This document shows, one piece after another, positions 34,408 through 46,028 of a DNA stretch of 64,000 bases. The first letter of the stretch is position 1, and every line of letters begins with the position of its first letter. The DNA lies in contig JAANBB010000007.1 of NCBI GenBank assembly GCA_014621425.1, positions 340,133 through 404,132 of the forward strand. Reading direction: 5' to 3'. Both the position numbers and the translations under genes were made by a program. Under the pieces are notes generated by a model, which had not been told where the DNA came from, ran no database searches, and saw only the letters and a program-made list of their open reading frames with translations. This DNA comes from Cylindrodendrum hubeiense (lineage: Eukaryota; Ascomycota; Sordariomycetes; Hypocreales; Nectriaceae).

Positions 34408-36342
34408 TCACATAATAGCATACATGGCTGAAATGACACCGACCACCACAGAAATGACACTCAGGCTGCCAACTCGGCTCGCGCTGTTCTCTCCGTTATC
34501 GCTATCTTCATCGTCATCAGAGGAACTGCCGTCGGCATCGTTCCCGTTTCCATCAACTCCCTTTTGGTTCCTGATGTCGTCGCGGCTCTGGTTGAAGCAA
34601 GGAGACCAGGTATCCCACGCCTTGAGGAACAGTGCCAAACCCTGGTCAAGGGGCGAGGTCTCCTCGATACTGCCTCTCGAGAACGAGTATGTCGACAAAT
34701 CCTCGGCGTGCACAGCGCCGGGGTACACGATTCCAAACACATCCGTTCCGCTGGGAAGCTTATTGCACTCAGGGACCTTCTTGGTCATATTCCGGATGGA
34801 TGCACCCTCGGCTGTTTCCTCGCTGCTCACTGAGAAGGATCGCCACGGGTCGAACTCGCCGTTGGTGAACATGACGTTGCTAGCCTTCATGTCCCAGCCA
34901 CCCAAATCCAGCAAATAGCTGTTGTTGAGCTGCGCGGGGAAGCTAGAGTCCTTGAACTCCGGGAAGATTTGGTCCTCGACATACAGCTCCCGGAAGGAGG
35001 TCACGTTGTAGAACTTGCTGACCGCCTTGATGGGATTGCTTGCATTTGAGCCCTGGTAGTAGCCCATTTCGTTCAGCGTTTGCCAGGACCAACTCAGACC
35101 GTCAACGGCTTCGGTGAAGGTCTCGCTGCTGCCCGATGGTAGCGTGTCAGTCCAGTCGTAAAAGGACGACCTGCCGTTGACGATGCCGAAGAGCATGGCG
35201 GCAAATGCAAGCGAACCATCATTATCATTGGCCGCAGCAATTCCCTTCTTGGACGGGACAGCATCTCCTGCATTGCCGAAAAGCACCGCGTACTGGTCTG
35301 TAAGAGTCTCGGTATCTGATGATTCACTGAGGTAGGCATCCACGTCGAAACTCTCCATCCAATCGCAAAAGAATTGAGTAGTGTGAACAGGGCCATAGCT
35401 TTGATAGTAGCTATCAAATGCGAGGGCATACGTCAAATTTGAGCCAAGTTCGAAGGGTGTGGATAAGAAGGCCTCATTTATCGAACTGTAGGTCGCATAC
35501 TCGTTGGTGGCAAGATAAGTACCGGCGAAGACGTCTCGGACTGCACTTTTTGAGCCGGATGTGATGGTGTCGTCAACATATTTGATGGCGGCCTCAATGT
35601 CGTTGGTGCAGTTTTGAGGCAGAGAGCGCACGATAGGGTTGTAGTAGATGGATCCATCAGCCTGAGTCTCTACCGGCGCACTGGAGGCCCAGGAAGCGTA
35701 AAAGATTTCCGGGTGCATCAATCGAGCCCAAGCGGCGCGCATGCCGGGGTATGAGCCGCCGATGAAGATCCAAGGGGTGTGGTAAGGATCTAACTTCTCG
35801 GTGCTCTTAATGACGTCGTTGAGAGGAAGGTCGGTGGTGTTGAGGTTGTTGGCAAAGTAAGCCACATCCTCGAGTGCTTGATCGGCAGTCAAGTACTGGT
35901 AGCCAGCAGCACCGGCGAGGGGAAGGCCGGTATAATCGTTCATGGGAACGGGCCTACTGTAGCCGTAGTAACGATGTTCCCAGCCAATAACCACACCGCC
36001 GACCTTCGCGGCGAGCCGCAAAGGAGCGCTTATGGAGCTGTACTCTGCGATGCTATCAGCCGCGGTGTCGGGCGAAACACCGCCCTCGCCGAAGTCATAG
36101 AGAATGACGGGCCCGCCCGTCTTGTAGTAAGTATCATTGACGAAAAATCGGTTGTCGTAGGTGTCCTTGTTGGATGTGTCGAAGTGGTCGACAGGGATGG
36201 TGAAGTTGTAAGTGGGCACATCCGGGTAGGTTTCAGAGGAGTCATCGCTTTGTCTCTTCTTGAAGTTCCTCCAGTTGAGATTTTTAACTCCCACCACCGT
36301 TTGGGCTAAGAGGAGCGTGGCGCCCCATGCTGAAAGCTTCAT
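34408..36342 (-). CDS. Secreted serine peptidase, family S28, with probable GPI anchor
   Basis: A single exon of 644 aa. The ATG at 36342 (MKLSAWG) gives a clean signal peptide; the frame remains open 11 codons upstream but without another ATG. The family (prolyl carboxypeptidase / DPP2 group) cleaves after proline. Visible are HRYYGYS, the nucleophile Ser in GGSYPG, the acid in GEFDPW and the His in PGAVHAED, so the triad is complete. The C-terminus has an acidic Ser/Asp-rich spacer followed by a hydrophobic tail, typical of a GPI attachment signal, which suggests a wall- or membrane-bound exopeptidase. Several NxS/T sequons are present. It should release peptides from extracellular protein, perhaps best at acid pH like known fungal S28 enzymes. 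Confidence 0.93.
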   Translation of the reverse strand: MKLSAWGATLLLAQTVVGVKNLNWRNFKKRQSDDSSETYPDVPTYNFTIPVDHFDTSNKDTYDNRFFVNDTYYKTGGPVILYDFGEGGVSPDTAADSIAEYSSISAPLRLAAKVGGVVIGWEHRYYGYSRPVPMNDYTGLPLAGAAGYQYLTADQALEDVAYFANNLNTTDLPLNDVIKSTEKLDPYHTPWIFIGGSYPGMRAAWARLMHPEIFYASWASSAPVETQADGSIYYNPIVRSLPQNCTNDIEAAIKYVDDTITSGSKSAVRDVFAGTYLATNEYATYSSINEAFLSTPFELGSNLTYALAFDSYYQSYGPVHTTQFFCDWMESFDVDAYLSESSDTETLTDQYAVLFGNAGDAVPSKKGIAAANDNDGSLAFAAMLFGIVNGRSSFYDWTDTLPSGSSETFTEAVDGLSWSWQTLNEMGYYQGSNASNPIKAVSKFYNVTSFRELYVEDQIFPEFKDSSFPAQLNNSYLLDLGGWDMKASNVMFTNGEFDPWRSFSVSSEETAEGASIRNMTKKVPECNKLPSGTDVFGIVYPGAVHAEDLSTYSFSRGSIEETSPLDQGLALFLKAWDTWSPCFNQSRDDIRNQKGVDGNGNDADGSSSDDDEDSDNGENSASRVGSLSVISVVVGVISAMYAIM

Positions 36343-38185
36343 GGCTGATGTGGCTGGAAGCTCGAACGGAGCCAAATAATGTCGATGTCGTCAAAGATGC
36401 CAGCCTCCAAATGCAAGCTAAACAACCGCTAGGCTCACAGATGCAAAACGACGACGATGGAAACGGAGATGCACGGTATTATAGCCTCGGGGACAGGGCG
36501 AGAGAACAGGATTAATAAACAGAACTCCGCAGGCGAGCCATCAGCTCTAAGCCCCAAAAGGCCCGCTACGTCTTTTAGGCCATCCTTGATCCCTGACGAG
36601 AGATGAGCTGGTTGGGCGCCCAACAGCAAGGCAGGGCTGACTGTGCCAGGGGTTTCAAATTGGGTGCTAATTTTAAATCTTCAGGCTTAAACCGCATGTA
36701 TCGCACGTGAAAGGAGGCACTTATGCTTACATTTTGTGTCCGCCGCCATGTGTCGGGTGCTGCGCACTGGAGTCCTCGTGCCCACGACCGTGTCTCACCA
36801 GCTCTTTAGCACAATGGAGAGCGCCACCGGGTGATTCAATCGCTGCAGGCATGGACGGACGGGGACCCTGGAGAAGAGAAGCTGGGACGATCCCCTTGGC
36901 TTGTTTTGCCGCTAAATAAGTCCCCGCGAAGTGAGCCCCAGTCCCTCCTGGGGGGCGACTACTCACAGCCCCCGAGACTACCACCAAAAGACCACTGAAG
37001 GACCGTTGAATCCCCAGCAGCTCATAACTCCGCGACGTTTTTCGGGCGCTTGCGTCTGGGGGCAGTCAGCGCCAGCCAACGCTTCCATCCTTCGAGTCGT
37101 CTCATGACCTAATGAGTGGCGGAGCATCGGCTCTCGGCCCTGCTCCGCGTCGATCGCTTGGAGCCCACCACCTTAATTTTAGCCACTGGTGGGCTGGCGG
37201 TAGGCAGACTCGAGGCGTTAGTGCCTCTAGTGCAGCGCGTCTGGTTCGCTGATGCGGTAGCAGCAGTGGAGGCTGAGGACAGTGCAGCTGAAAGCCAGAG
37301 CAATGCTGGACAAGATGTTGCTGCAGCATTGACAAGCCTACGGCCCCAGGCTGCCATCAATCCCTACACAGGATGCGATTGGCTCTTCAGAAGCATTCAC
37401 GATGGCCATGCTCCCGCGTGGTGTCATCCCGGTAGGGCCGAGCGGACTCGCCTGGCAGGGTCCGCACTTATCATGCCGAAGGGCCCAGACCCCATTAATC
37501 CGGGCCTAGCCTCTTGCCACTTGTAGCCCCCCCTTTCTACATCCAGTTTGTCTAAGTGTCCCCGGGGATAGAAATATTATTGAAAACAACTGACTCGACA
37601 CTTTTTGCCTCCGGTGGTTGAAAGACGGTGAGGCAACGGATCTGATTTGTAGGTAGCAGGAAAATAGAGGTCGACAGTCGGCAAATCATCTCTCCGCGTG
37701 AAAAATATCGTCATATTCTAGCCCACTAATTCAGGATCACATCCCCAGTTGCTTATTGACATTCAGATTACTAGATTGCAACTGTCCTCATTGGTTCCGA
37801 CCCGAGCATACTACCTTTATTCAGTCCAAGAAATTCTCGTCTCTTTTGGCATTCCTTATTCCGCCAGGCTGGAGCGGGAGAAAAAGACTTGGGCTAATCG
37901 GGATGCTTTCAATGCCGATCAGAAAACCGAAATCAAAAAGAAATCATAATACCATCCACTTTATCTGACAGTAAATATGAGGGATGCAGTTGACACCGAC
38001 GGAAGCTTTTGTTTCTATCTAACTGACGGTCCTGAGCCCGTCCTTTGTAAATGAATCTTGGCGAGGAAGGTGGATCTGATCCGCTGCGGATCCGGCTATA
38101 GAATCGGATCCGATCTAATAGGAATCACGGCTCCGATCAGGTGTGCTGGATCTATCTGACACACTTACCAAAGGCGAGAAGTATT
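36343..38185. other. Intergenic region
   Basis: About 1.84 kb. The left part is the S28 promoter. A compositionally open stretch at 37116-37526 has no domain. Near 38085-38150 there is a cluster of GGATC/GATCC words including a 12-bp perfect palindrome, just past the end of the CYP51 gene. Confidence 0.55.
38103..38114. repeat. 12-bp perfect palindrome ATCGGATCCGAT
   Basis: A self-complementary 12-mer lies within a GATC-rich patch downstream of cyp51. No function is implied. Confidence 0.6.
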
Positions 38186-39853
38186 TTACTCTGGCTTCCG
38201 AAGGCGCCAGCGAACCACAGCAGGGTTCATCGGCCTGGAGAACATGGACTGCAAGTAAATATTAGCGGATAATCTTGTCAACGTCATGTGAAAAACTCGC
38301 CGAATAATCTGTGGCCGGGATGGACGCCTTGGGATCGATTTGTTCCAACTGTAGTAGCCTGACAAATGTGGCAATAATAGCACTGAGCTGCGCATATGCA
38401 TAGTGCTCCCCAACACAGCGATGCCTTCCAGCGCCGAAAGGCAGATACGGGCTGCTCACTGCCTTGGGCATCATGCCAAACCCATAATCTACCTTTCGCG
38501 AATCCTCAACTGCGTTCTCAAGAGGCTCCATCTTATCCCAGCGATGCGGGTTCCACTCCATCGGGTTAGGAAAGAAGGCTTCAGAGCGTCCGAGAAGGCC
38601 AGGAGAAGCAAGCAAGGTATGCGTTGGAGGAACAAGCCAATCCGTGTTTGGTACGCGCATAGGAGATTTGACTTGACGCAAGATGGAGTGGATTGGGCTG
38701 TGCAACCGTAACGTTTCCTTGATGACTTGGCCGTTGAGCGTCAATTTTTGCACATTCTCCCAAGTCAACGGAGCAGGCGGTGAGCCGAGAACCTCGAGTT
38801 GCTCTTGGTACATTTCCTCGACTAGATGCGGTTTGTTGGCGAGATTGAGCAAAATCCATGCCCCACTCGCAGCTGTGTTGTGCTGACCGCCCATAAGAAT
38901 TGCGATCAGCAGCCGGGCCACGTGTGTGTCTGGGAGAGCCGTGCCATCCTTGTATTTTGAATCCATCAGAGTCCAAATCATATCGGTTTCGTCATTCTGA
39001 TTGCCTTCTTGGCGGCGCTTGCGAATGATGTCGCTGTATAGTCCCTCCATCACCTTTCGAGCGTGGTCGCGGCGGCGATTTTGCGGCAACGGAAGCCATG
39101 GCATGACAAAATTGATGGGCTGAAATCCATCATCAAGATGTCGATAGAGGACCGCAAATGTGCTGTCGAACATTGAGCGGACCTCATTTCCCAGGAGTGA
39201 CCCAGAAGCGGTGTAGATGGTAACTTCGGCCATAACGTCGGTAATGTTGGTCTCTCCGGACTCTCCCTTAAACCGAGGCGATGTTTTTACGTAGTCTTCG
39301 ACTTCCTTGACAAACTTAGGGACATAAGCACGCAAAGAATCCGTGGTAAGACCGAGTTTGAGCAACTAATGAGCGCGTAAGCACCTAGATTAGAGTTGGG
39401 TTCATGCAGTCCACAGAGGAAACAACTCACCCGTTTTTGGTCCATCAATCTCTCATTGGAACAGTCATACACCACTTCTTTCCCAAATACGGGCGTCGTG
39501 AGTTTTCCATATACTTCCTCCGCATTCAAGTCGGCATGCTTGCCGTTCAGGATGAAGTCATTGCCCTTCTGTCCAAGGAAAACGGTGGTAGGCTTTCCAA
39601 GGAGAATGAAGGTGAAGCAGTCGCCATGCTTGGCTTGACAATCGAAAAAGAATTTGTACGGGTCGATGCCATACTGAACGGAGCTGCCGATGAATGGGAA
39701 AAGGTGGAATACGACGGGCGGGCGGTTTGGGTCTGGGAAAACAAGCTGCCCAATCACATTGTGGATAATGGCGATGACAACGATAAGACCGAGGGATAAA
39801 GGAATCGAAACAGAAGCGGGCAGGGCGCGATAACTGCCATAGAGAGACTCCAT
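38186..39853 (-). CDS. cyp51: Sterol 14-alpha-demethylase (cytochrome P450 family 51)
   Basis: Exons 39853-39431, 39365-38301 and 38248-38186 give 516 aa. The N-terminal membrane anchor is followed by CYP51-specific [13 protein letters not shown], ExxR at ~358-361 ([15 protein letters not shown]) and the heme ligand Cys ~458 in [11 protein letters not shown]. Intron 1 (65 nt) is canonical. Intron 2 (38300-38249) fits best as a GC-AG intron, because it joins TDYS to SMFSRPM as in other CYP51s; the GT alternative keeps five alien residues. The I-helix reads GGQHNTA at ~300-306 instead of the usual AGQHSSS-like sequence, so this may be a diverged paralogue (several Sordariomycetes have CYP51A/B/C). 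The enzyme removes the 14-methyl group in ergosterol synthesis in the ER and is the azole target. No azole-resistance call is made. Confidence 0.95.
38249..38300 (-). other. GC-AG intron in cyp51
   Basis: The donor is TCG|GCGAGT, the branch-like sequence GCTAATA lies about 17 nt before the acceptor, and the acceptor is TTGCAG. The length is 52 nt and phase 0. The protein across the junction (TDYS|SMFSRPM) matches the conserved CYP51 C-terminus. Confidence 0.7.
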
Positions 39854-41444
39854 TACGGAGTGTACGTATATGATCTTCGATCCAATGGCTTGATACGATC
39901 GATTTTTTGCGAGTGTCAGATTGTGTCAGCATCAAAAGGTGTGAGATGGGACGAGGTTTTGCGAGCCATGATTGACGGACAAATGTCTGCCTCAGGCAGA
40001 AAGTCGCATGTTGAAGGTGGTGCCAATCCACGGGAGATGTCGGATCTTACCGCTAAAGCGCGTTGTCAATTTCTCTTCCTCGTTGTCATCGGATGATGTC
40101 TGAACAGGGGGTTGGCTCTGCTCTGAATTAAATGACAGCCAATTGAAGGGGAAAAAAGGGCCGATGAATCTGTGGATCTACCGAAACCGCCCCTCAAAGC
40201 AGAGGGGACGTAGTATAGGGTAGGTCAATTGGACTGCGGATGCTTGTTGACCGCTCGGTATCATAGGCTTGGCATATCAAATGAACAAACATGCACTTGC
40301 ACCTCCTTTTTAGCAACATTAAACGTGAACTTTTTATAGACTTTTTTTGGCTGGATGAGGGTTAACACCCGTGATCATATGCTTTGCACTGTTCTCCATA
40401 AATGGAGCCGTAGGTATGACGCCAGGGCTATCATTTACACCCAAAGAGACAAAGAAGTTTGGCATCTTTCCACAGCTCAAGTTCTTCTTTTTATGTGACG
40501 GCTATAGAAAAAAGTGTTAGTTTTGGGCATAAAAAATCAAACGTGACAAGAGATCATAACTCATGGCCTCCATTGCGGCCCGCCACACCATGTGAGCCGA
40601 GGCCGAATGGTGGGACCCGGCTTTGCCTTTCACGCAATGACCCATACGTGAGGCAATAGGATGCATTTGGACCAAAATCTGTATTCCACTAAATTAGTCA
40701 CCGATCAAGGCGACTTTCTTCCTCGTGGCATCGACACTGGTGTCCCAATGTGCAGAGCTCATGAGAGGTCCCTTCAACCTGTCTATGCCTTTGATATAAA
40801 TGGATTACTCACTCAAAGGTACACACCTGCATCACCTATGGCTCGGATAGGAATGTCTCGGATGGAGAATAACATGACGAGGAACTTCTCATCACTCCGT
40901 GTAAGAATGTCAGCTTACTAATGATTAACCTCGCCCAAGATATCTCTTTCGTCCAGTTAATGGTGCTGATGGAGAGGGAACGTGATGCAAAAAAAGAAGT
41001 CGGCCCATTCATACAGTTATGGAAACAACACTGATATAATTCTCTCCTTACTTTCAAGCTCACATACTAGAGCGTCACATCCCTCTTGGACTTAAGATTT
41101 GAAGCATTAGGTTTGTGGCGGCCGATCCTTGTTTAAGTTGCCCTAACTGATCAGTCGCCGTACTCCGTTTACATAGACGGGGCTGGAACATGCTATATAT
41201 TTGACTGGAAATGACCCTAGGAAAGTCACTTTCAGCCACGCTGCCTCCACAAAAAGTATATTGCTATAAGTCAAGCCTACTCGGGCAGAGTGGAATGTAG
41301 ATTCTCAATGTGTATTGCAATCTGGGCTCTAGCCTCGCCCGCCACAAGAGCTACCAACAACTATATCTTACCTTGGTTGGCGCTTTGCTGAGCTTTCCTT
41401 TTCTCCACTCTAAAATATTTATTGAAGCTCGCCATCGAGTATCT
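39854..41444. other. Divergent intergenic region
   Basis: About 1.6 kb between cyp51 and the rhodopsin-fold gene should hold both promoters. No gene is supported. A sterol-regulatory element could not be identified by eye. Confidence 0.55.
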
Positions 41445-42748
41445 ATGGCGTTTCCGGCCCCGTCACCCGTGGTGATTCAGGTTTGTTATTTTTATCATGC
41501 CTTCTGTTTCCCTTCCTGATACGATAGTGGCTTCCGCAGGTTTCGGGGTGGACTCTCATCTCCATTGCCGCTATTGTCATCATTGCTCGCTTGAATCTCC
41601 GCCTCAAAATTCAGAACCGGAGATTATTAATAAGCGATGCTCTTATGTGTGCAGCGTGGGTATTCGGTACTGTAACTACCTCTTTTAATATTATCTTCGA
41701 GCGCCTAGGTGCCCTTGAACCAAGTGCAAAGACGACCATGCAGGGCTTCCACGGTGATCCTGAAGATATTCCGAAGATCTTGAAGGTAAGTTGGCCTATT
41801 TAGTGAAAATAAGAGGACGGCTGATGTAAGTATTTACTAGGCGTTCTGGATAGGCTCTATTATGTTCTGGACGACCTTATACCTCTCAAAGGCAACGCTT
41901 CTTGCTATGTACTTGCAAATATTCCCCATCTTTATGCGGAAACGGAGAATATTCTTATGGGCGACGATGAGTTTCATCGTTTGTGCTTATGCAGCCACAG
42001 TCCTGATGTATTGTCTCATTTGTCTACCGATTGAGAAAAATTGGTTAGTGTGCTCACCGTACCATTCGGTAAAATCAACTCGTGATCAAAACTATTTCTA
42101 ATATCCTAGGATTAGGAGCTTCAGTTCCAACCCAGTTTGCTCAACTTCAAAGTCGCAGTTAATCTTCCAAATCAGCTCAGCCCTTCATATTTTCGGGGAT
42201 CTCTTAGGTTAGTGGAGCAGAATTAGTGAGATAGCAACCAAAGAAGTGCTGATGATGTTAGTATTCGCCCTTCCCTGGCTGATCATGCCAGAGTTACACA
42301 TGACAGGGAAGCTAAAGTTTGGACTGTACGGCACATTTCTTCTTGGAGTGATTAATATCATATTCACTATCATCCGAGTTGTCACAATTCAGACCTCGGT
42401 CACCGATAACGCGACTCCTTTCGGTACAATCAGTACGTGAAGTTAACCCCCGAGATTTTAAGTACCTTTCATATATCTTGGATATGAGCTGACCCGCAAA
42501 TTCTGCTATTCCCAGTGCTGTGGTGTACTCTTGACTGCAACCTTGCGATTGTTATTGCTTGTTTGCCGTCTCTGAGACCATACTTTGGAAATACAGGTTT
42601 CAAGCGTCACAATGACTTCAAGTCCGGCGCCAAGAAAACTTGTAGCTCATCAAATGCGAGGCTCGATCCAATCACTGATCTTGATAGAGAACTCGTCGGA
42701 TCACTAGCCTCCAGTGGCCAAACGAAGAACCCACATAATCTCGCCTGA
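41445..42748 (+). CDS. Fungal rhodopsin-domain (seven-helix, PTH11-like) membrane protein
   Basis: Six exons (41445-41480, 41540-41785, 41841-42043, 42110-42207, 42262-42432, 42516-42748) close to 328 aa. The first exon has only 12 codons. Helices can be followed as WTLISIAAIVIIARL, ALMCAAWVFGTV, IMFWTTLYLSKATLLAMYLQ, FIVCAYAATVLMYCLIC, a Cys-containing loop (NPVCSTSKSQ), VFALPWLIMPEL, LYGTFLLGVINIIF and CTLDCNLAIVIACLPSLRP. This is the order in the fungal rhodopsin-domain family (PF20684 type). A short hydrophilic tail follows. Members are plasma-membrane proteins; some take part in surface or host sensing, most are uncharacterised. No CFEM domain precedes the helices. Confidence 0.85.
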
Positions 42749-44593
42749 TTGGACAGGCTTTGACAACAATCTCTGGAATATTGGAATGAAGTCGACGTCG
42801 GAGCTAAGATAGTGGTAATGAAGGTGGCCATGCATGCCTATTATTATATATACCTGAATGTCTATCAACTTGGAACTTATTTTCACTGTCTGCCTCGTAG
42901 CCAGCAGAGGAAACCATGAGTGACTTCCGATCTGGCACTGGCTATTTGTGCCCGACTATGGCTGGCTTTCTGATTTTGATCAGCTGAGAGTACAGGAATT
43001 CTACCGGAACGGTGAACGAGAGGCATATATTTATGCTGGATATGATGCCGAGATTAGCTCATATCACCGGAAGATACTCTCCATATTTTTATTGCCGGCT
43101 TCCAGACCTCTATCATCCAAAGAAGTTCCATACCGATCTAAACAGGATTTACTCTGATATTGTTCTTCAGATCTGTTATGATAGCTCTCTATGAAAAATA
43201 GTGACCAACACAACGACTGATTTCCAGTAGTTAGGTGGATGGAACTTGAGTGATAATTTGCAGGGGAAAGAGCATTTCTTTTTCCTTACGGTATCGGCCA
43301 GCTGTCACTCATACGTGGGGGCTGGGGGCTGGGGGCTGTGCAAAGGGAACTTGAGAAGCTATCTGTGGTGGGTGATATTGCGTATGGCCAATGTTTATTT
43401 TTGTATAAGTTCAGGGCTTAGATAATAAGTCAGTTTGTAATATTGTTAGCCTTCACACAGAGATAGAGAATATCACCAATCTCGATACTGCAAGAGATAT
43501 AGAACTGTAGATTGATAACCTGAGAAGAGGAACAATTATTGAGCTTTCAGTTTAGCGAACCGACTCGACATATGGCTGCGGAAGCTGCTCCGCCGCGGAA
43601 CTTCAGAGGGTAAGTTTATTTTGAGCCCCCGATGTCATTTATGACACGCACATGCGGTCATATTATGCGATGTGTAATGCATCCAGCAGACCCTTTGGTA
43701 GATCAGCAAGGGAACGCCGTATTACCAGGCCAGCTTTCAACAGGACGGCTGAGACGAAAATGTGGAGCGACCGAACCTGGGCCAGTTGGGACAGCCAATG
43801 ATGTGATGCAATGGATGGCCATCGACATGTGCTGAATGTTCTAAAACGGTGGACGCTGGCGAAGAAAACATTGGACGAATGATAGTGGTAGTCGGACAGT
43901 GCAGATTGCATCTCACGCGAGCAACTGCCCAGGAGAAAACGCCAAGAGCTGTTTTTGACTAATGGGTGGCTTGAGTGCCAAGAGTCAGCACTGTTTGGAG
44001 TACATTGCAGTCAGTAGCTGCTGAAAAGTTTACGCTGAGGCTGTGCTTAGGGGCATGATTTGTCCCACAGGCAAAGCAAAATGAAACAAGCCTCTCCGTA
44101 TGGCGACGGCATGAATCAGCACCCTGCTGCACAAGTGCCACGCCTGGTAGCAGATTTGGTGCACATGCGTCTTATGTAAGAACTAGTCATCCAGCACAAT
44201 ACCGACAACCTAAAAGCCTGGGGGCCAGAGCCTGATCTTGTGTATCCTAAGCCCTATTTTGCGGGCCAAAACACGATGAATGGTCAATGATAAGCGATTC
44301 GGACGAAAGATCCAAATCATAGCCGATGGTGTGACAGTAGAGATCTTGGCAATGTCATTTCATACAGCCCAGCGCAAGATCTGAAAGCGCATGCGCGGGC
44401 CAGGATTCGATCATTCAGATTGACGAGTAGGAAGCCGATGATCGGTGTCACTCGAGGGTCATTAACACTCATACGAGACGCCGGATGAGAAAGGTTCGTC
44501 GTTGTAACTAATAAATATTTAAAGCCAACTGTCCCTCGTCTACAGTCGAGGTCTCAAGCACCAACTCAACCAAAACAAGTGCAAATCGCGGCA
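42749..44593. other. Intergenic region
   Basis: About 1.85 kb, A+T-rich, with only short frames. A GGGGGCT triplet repeat lies at about 43317-43340. The last 100 bases carry an AAATATTTAAAG box (about 44513) and a leader for the NLP gene. Confidence 0.6.
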
Positions 44594-45537
44594 ATGTCTC
44601 TCAAGACCATCTTCTCCAGCATCGCAGCCCTGATGGCCACCGCTGTCATGGCCAATGACTCTATCCCATCCAGCGCTTTCGAGAGTGAGTTGATTTCGGT
44701 CGCGTTACGCTGGCTTGAATATTGAGAAAACTGCTAACACCGCCTTTCTTCAGACGGTGGCCGCGACGCTGCCGTTGCTGCTGCCCCCATGTACCATTTC
44801 GGCCGCTCCTGGGGCCGCGCCCCATGCTATCCGGAAGCTGCGGAGCATGGTGGCGTTCAAACGGATGGCGTTGACTCTGATCTATGCTTCTCTAGCCAGA
44901 ACGGAGGCTGCGCTGACCCTGGACCCTGGAACGGAGTCAACTCGCCTGGAAACCCATTCCCGGTGTACTACACAGTCCGCCAGTGCAACGATAATGAGTG
45001 GCGTGTCGCTTACAGTATCTACTTCAAGAAGGATTCTGGCCACAAAAGTGATTGGGAGAACTCCATCGTCATATGGAATGGTGATGGTAACGGACAGTGG
45101 GCTCGTTCTGCAACCCTGCTCGGGTTTCACAGCAGCTGGGACTACATCAAGTGGGACGAGATCCAAAACACCGTCAACGAGTATGTCTACCCATTATGAA
45201 AGCTAGTTACGGATCTTTCTTCGCCTGTCGCTCCGCAAGATCAACGACAACTGACATACGTAATAGCGATGATCTCTTCCTCCAGGGTGGTCAGAACCTC
45301 AACCACGCCAAGGTCTATCAGGGTTTCTTCTATCACGCGACCTTCTCGACAAGAAAGACGTCCCTCAACACCTGTGCCAATACTCGGGATGAGTTTCGAT
45401 CCTGGGACTGGTACTTCCTTCCTGGAGCAGACTGGCTCTATGATGGTGAGCTGATTCAGGACGGATGGGACTGGGGAAGCGCAGATACCAACCCGTCATC
45501 CCTTCGAAATGATGCCCGCTGGATCTGCAACCGTTAG
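44594..45537 (+). CDS. Secreted NEP1-like protein (NLP / NPP1 family)
   Basis: Three exons (44594-44684, 44754-45180, 45267-45537) close in frame to 262 aa, with a signal peptide of about 20 residues. The NPP1 fold is recognisable by its overall length and the position of the family heptapeptide. Here the heptapeptide reads GHKSDWE (45038-45058) instead of the family's usual GHRHDWE, so one of the metal-site residues differs. Cys residues occur in the N-terminal half, as in the longer NLP types. Family members are secreted; some damage plant membranes by binding sphingolipids, many are non-cytolytic. The changed motif makes activity uncertain. The gene is intact, with no stop or frameshift. 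It lies directly upstream of the HET-S-type gene on the same strand. Confidence 0.92.
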
Positions 45538-46028
45538 GCCTAACGCCACCATTCCGGTATAGATGTAAACATGTACTCTTTCGACTAGAGATATTGTGGA
45601 TGGGTAGCTAGATTTTCAAGTGCATCAGACTCGGATATCTCTCCACACCTGCTTTATGAAACCTCCAATTTATTGATGTCCAACTAAACCAGAGTTGTGT
45701 AATTGATTCACGTCACAGAATAAGTAGAGCGTAGAGATGGATGCCGAAAACAAGGTATTAGTGAAAATTTTCGATCCATTCGCAGTTTAAATTATGTTAC
45801 TATAATCACATGGATAATATGGTGCTATATCGGTATAATACCCTTCAGGGGCAACATTTCACTGAGCAAGGCGCTCGCAACATAAAACCCGCCCTACAAT
45901 GCTTGGTGGCAACCGGGCATATATTATTCCGTTCCAAATTTGTGGTGCATTTGGTAGTCAACGCCTTACGCTGGTCAGGCTGCGAAAACCTACTCGGACT
46001 CTTATTAAAACCTCTCGCCTTCTTTATC
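45538..46028. promoter_or_regulatory. Spacer and leader before the HET-S-type gene
   Basis: This interval has the NLP 3' flank and the HET-S promoter. The HET-S frame is open upstream to 45810, but the added residues resemble nothing and the family start is at 46029. Confidence 0.55.

Noticed and set aside
37116..37526. 136-codon open frame upstream of cyp51's 3' side
   Set aside because: Composition-driven, with no domain, no leader signals and strong overlapping frames on the other strand.
38249..38282. 34-nt GT-AG intron in cyp51
   Set aside because: It keeps frame but leaves five residues foreign to the CYP51 C-terminus and is shorter than all other introns; the 52-nt GC-AG alternative restores the conserved sequence.
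45810..46028. Upstream extension of the HET-S-type frame
   Set aside because: The extra 73 residues match nothing, while starting at 46029 gives the exact family N-terminus and the 289-aa length.
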